A DNA stretch of 64,000 bases, from the NCBI GenBank assembly GCA_025355005.1, contig JANXLV010000046.1, forward strand, positions 1 to 64,000, read 5' to 3'. This document shows positions 62,184 to 64,000 of this stretch, one piece after another. The DNA is from Myxococcales bacterium. Lineage in GTDB: Bacteria > Myxococcota_A > Polyangia > Polyangiales > Polyangiaceae. The number at the start of each line of letters is the position of its first letter. The stretch's first letter is position 1. Under the pieces are notes generated by a model. It worked only from the letters and a program-made list of their open reading frames with translations, had not been told where the DNA came from and did not search any database. The position numbers and the translations under genes were made by a program.

Positions 62184-62933
62184 TCAGCGTGATTCGTAGG
62201 TGCGCATCGTCGGGAGCTCGAGGGCGGTCAGGAAGCCGCCTTTTCCGCAGCCCGTGTCGATCACGCAGACGTTCTCACCGACCCACATGTCGAGCGGATC
62301 TTCTGGCGTGAACGACGACATCTCCGGCGGGAGGTTGTCCGTGGAGGTGTGCCCGCAGACGACGCGCTTGCCGCGATAGCCTTCGAAGAAGCGCATCGTG
62401 CGCACCCAGAGCAGCAGCGTCTGGTTCTCGGTCTCGGACGGGTGCTGCCACTTGCCGTCCTTCTCGAGCAGGCCGGCGTGGACGTAGATCGCGTGATCGT
62501 CCTCGTAGTAGTACGGCAGCGAGTTCATCCAGTCGATCACGTCGGGCGGGAAGAACTCACCGGCCTTCATCAGCATGAGCTCCTCGCGCGAGGGCATGTC
62601 CCCCTCCGTGAAGCCGGCGCCCGTGAAGCTGCGCAGCGTCGCAAGGCAGCCGTTCGAAGCGGGGATGATGAACTCCGGCCACCCACCCGAGGCGACACGC
62701 AGCCAGCCGTCCTCGTGGTTGCCGCGCAGGGCGACGACCTTGCACTGCATGGCCTTCGGCAGGCCGTTGCGGATGAACTCGATCACGCGCGCTGAGCCGG
62801 GGCCGCGGTCCACGTAGTCGCCGAGCAGAACCAGGGTGTCCTTCGAGTCCATCGACGGGAGCCGCTGGAGCACGCGAACGAGCGCCTCGTAGTCCCCGTG
62901 GATGTCGCCGATCGCGATGGTGCGGTTGGCCAT
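62184..62933 (-). CDS. Calcineurin-like phosphoesterase (ApaH/PrpE-like)
   Basis: This 249-residue protein has the metallophosphoesterase motifs GDIHGDYEAL, GDYVDRGPGS, LRGNHEDGW and VCGHTSTDN, in order. They coordinate two metals. Members include bacterial PPP-type Ser/Thr phosphatases and diadenosine tetraphosphatase. A PPP-type role could oppose the kinase at 7.7 kb, but there is no direct evidence. It is divergent from the patatin-like gene across 25 bases. Confidence 0.9.
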   Translation of the reverse strand: MANRTIAIGDIHGDYEALVRVLQRLPSMDSKDTLVLLGDYVDRGPGSARVIEFIRNGLPKAMQCKVVALRGNHEDGWLRVASGGWPEFIIPASNGCLATLRSFTGAGFTEGDMPSREELMLMKAGEFFPPDVIDWMNSLPYYYEDDHAIYVHAGLLEKDGKWQHPSETENQTLLLWVRTMRFFEGYRGKRVVCGHTSTDNLPPEMSSFTPEDPLDMWVGENVCVIDTGCGKGGFLTALELPTMRTYESR

Positions 62934-62958
62934 AACCCTCCCATGATACCGTCACCTC

Positions 62959-63735
62959 GTGCCAGCCCGCACGCTTTTCGACTGGCTCCGTGCGGAAGGT
63001 TCCGGGCGTTTCGCGCTCGGCATGTCCAGCGGCTTCTTCTCATTCTTTGCTCACACTGGGTTTCTCTCTGTGCTGGAAGAGGAAGAGCTTCTGCCCACGC
63101 GGCTTGCGGGATCTTCAGCGGGCGCGCTCGTGGCCGGGCTCTTCGCGTCCGGGCTCTCCACCAGGACGCTGGAGGAGGAGCTCCTGCGCCTCCGCCGCGA
63201 CGACTTCTGGGACGTGTCGCTCGGCCCCGGCCTCTTGCGCGGCGAGCGCTTCCAGTCCCGCGTCGCAGAGCTGCTGCAAAACGCCACGTTCGAAGCATGT
63301 AGAATACCCGTATCGGTGAGCGTCTTTCATCTGCGCACGCGGAAGACGCACGTGATCGATCGGGGTGAGCTCGCGCCCGCGCTCTGCGCTTCGTGCGCGG
63401 TGCCTGGGCTCTTTCATCCCATCCGCGTGAACGGCACGCGCTACTGGGACGGCGGCGTCCTGGATCGCCCGGGCCTCCTCGGCCTCAAGGAGCACGAGGC
63501 AAGCGGCGGTCGCGTCCTCTTCCACCACATCGAGTCGCGCTCGCCCTGGCGCGCGAAGGACTCCGAGGCGATGACCATTCCGCGTCGCGACAACGTGGTC
63601 ACGCTCGTGCTCACGGATCTGCCGCGCTCGGGGCCGTTCAGCCTCGATGCGGGACGCGCCGCCCTACGCGTGGCCCGGGAGAAGACCCGGCGTGCGCTGT
63701 CCGCGCCCATCGTCAACGGCGTCATCCGGATCTAG
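62959..63735 (+). CDS. Patatin-like phospholipase
   Basis: This 258-residue protein starts at GTG and has the patatin catalytic dyad: nucleophile serine in LAGSSAGALVAG, aspartate in DGGVLDRPG. The oxyanion-hole region GMSSGFFSFFAHTG replaces the usual glycine-rich loop with bulkier residues, so activity may be altered. No signal peptide. It would hydrolyse acyl lipids. Confidence 0.82.
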   Translation: MPARTLFDWLRAEGSGRFALGMSSGFFSFFAHTGFLSVLEEEELLPTRLAGSSAGALVAGLFASGLSTRTLEEELLRLRRDDFWDVSLGPGLLRGERFQSRVAELLQNATFEACRIPVSVSVFHLRTRKTHVIDRGELAPALCASCAVPGLFHPIRVNGTRYWDGGVLDRPGLLGLKEHEASGGRVLFHHIESRSPWRAKDSEAMTIPRRDNVVTLVLTDLPRSGPFSLDAGRAALRVAREKTRRALSAPIVNGVIRI

Positions 63736-63790
63736 AATGATCAACAGAGGGCGCACCGGACATCTTCGAGCGGGCGGGTCAGGGAGCTTC

Positions 63791-64000
63791 ATGGAACGCA
63801 CACACGGAACAGTACGCATTCTCCTGGGCGCGGCCTCTGTCGCGGTCCTGATCGCGTGCAGCGGCAGCTCCACGCACGTCGGCGATGGAGCGGCGAACGA
63901 CGCAGGCGGAGCGACGACCGCTGACGGCGGCGCGACCAGCACGCCCGACGCGAGCGCCACCACGGACGCCGCGGGCGGAAGCACGTTCGACGCGGCGAGC
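63791..64000 (+). CDS. Start of a lipoprotein, cut by the window end
   Basis: Only the first 70 codons lie in the window. They encode a signal peptide with lipobox LIAC (Cys23) and an Ala/Gly/Asp/Thr linker. GGGAG lies just before the ATG. The functional domain is beyond the end. Confidence 0.72.
   Translation, partial: MERTHGTVRILLGAASVAVLIACSGSSTHVGDGAANDAGGATTADGGATSTPDASATTDAAGGSTFDAAS

Overview
The window is high-GC, gene-dense bacterial chromosome. It most resembles a myxobacterium (Myxococcota, order Polyangiales). The reasons are a very high number of lipoproteins with Gly/Asp/Ala-rich linkers after the lipobox, a membrane-anchored Hanks-type Ser/Thr kinase, ExbD- and AgmX/PglI-like proteins, a choice-of-anchor-L protein with a MopE-like calcium motif, and Cys-rich surface proteins. 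This placement is inferred from protein character, not from a marker gene. No rRNA, tRNA, CRISPR array, insertion sequence or prophage was seen.

Layout. 1-3.7 kb: β-oxidation genes (a FadN-type enzyme cut by the window edge, then FadA thiolase) and an FAD monooxygenase. 4-5.2 kb: an ammonium transporter without an adjacent glnK. 5.2-13 kb: an M15-like lipoprotein with a YceI-like protein, an RCK-gated channel with an unusual pore, a membrane Ser/Thr kinase, a solitary ExbD, GNAT and ChaN-like genes, and an Fpg/Nei glycosylase. 13-16.6 kb: small secreted or outer-membrane proteins, an EI24/CysZ-like membrane protein, and a frameshifted lipoprotein with ExbD-like domains. 16.6-19.7 kb: an acyl-lipid desaturase divergent from the Kup potassium transporter. 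19.8-25.7 kb: a TonB-dependent receptor carrying its own TonB-C-like domain, two co-translated lipoproteins, and a choice-of-anchor-L lipoprotein.

25.7-44.5 kb is mostly metabolism: rhodanese, a D-2-hydroxyacid dehydrogenase-type flavoprotein, a TMEM43 homologue, the three-gene proton-translocating transhydrogenase (pntAA-pntAB-pntB), a membrane spermidine-synthase-like fusion, SerA, a PhnD-like protein without signal peptide, a HEIFH metallopeptidase lipoprotein, AsnS, and a flavoprotein translationally coupled to a sensor histidine kinase. 44.5-64 kb is dominated by exported proteins: two putative c-type haem proteins flanking a CocE-type hydrolase, an arginase-family hydrolase, a ferritin-like protein, a lipoprotein with about 60 cysteines, and a tandem set of three paralogous lipoproteins (57.9-62.1 kb) that join a CxxC-bearing β-sandwich to a ThuA/glutamine-amidotransferase-like domain. 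The window ends with a phosphatase, a patatin-like lipase and the start of another lipoprotein.

Several genes are joined by 1-4 base start/stop overlaps, which marks small operons. The most promising leads are the tandem CxxC-ThuA-like lipoprotein family, the channel that lacks the potassium selectivity signature, the TonB-receptor fusion operon, and the frameshifted ExbD-like lipoprotein.
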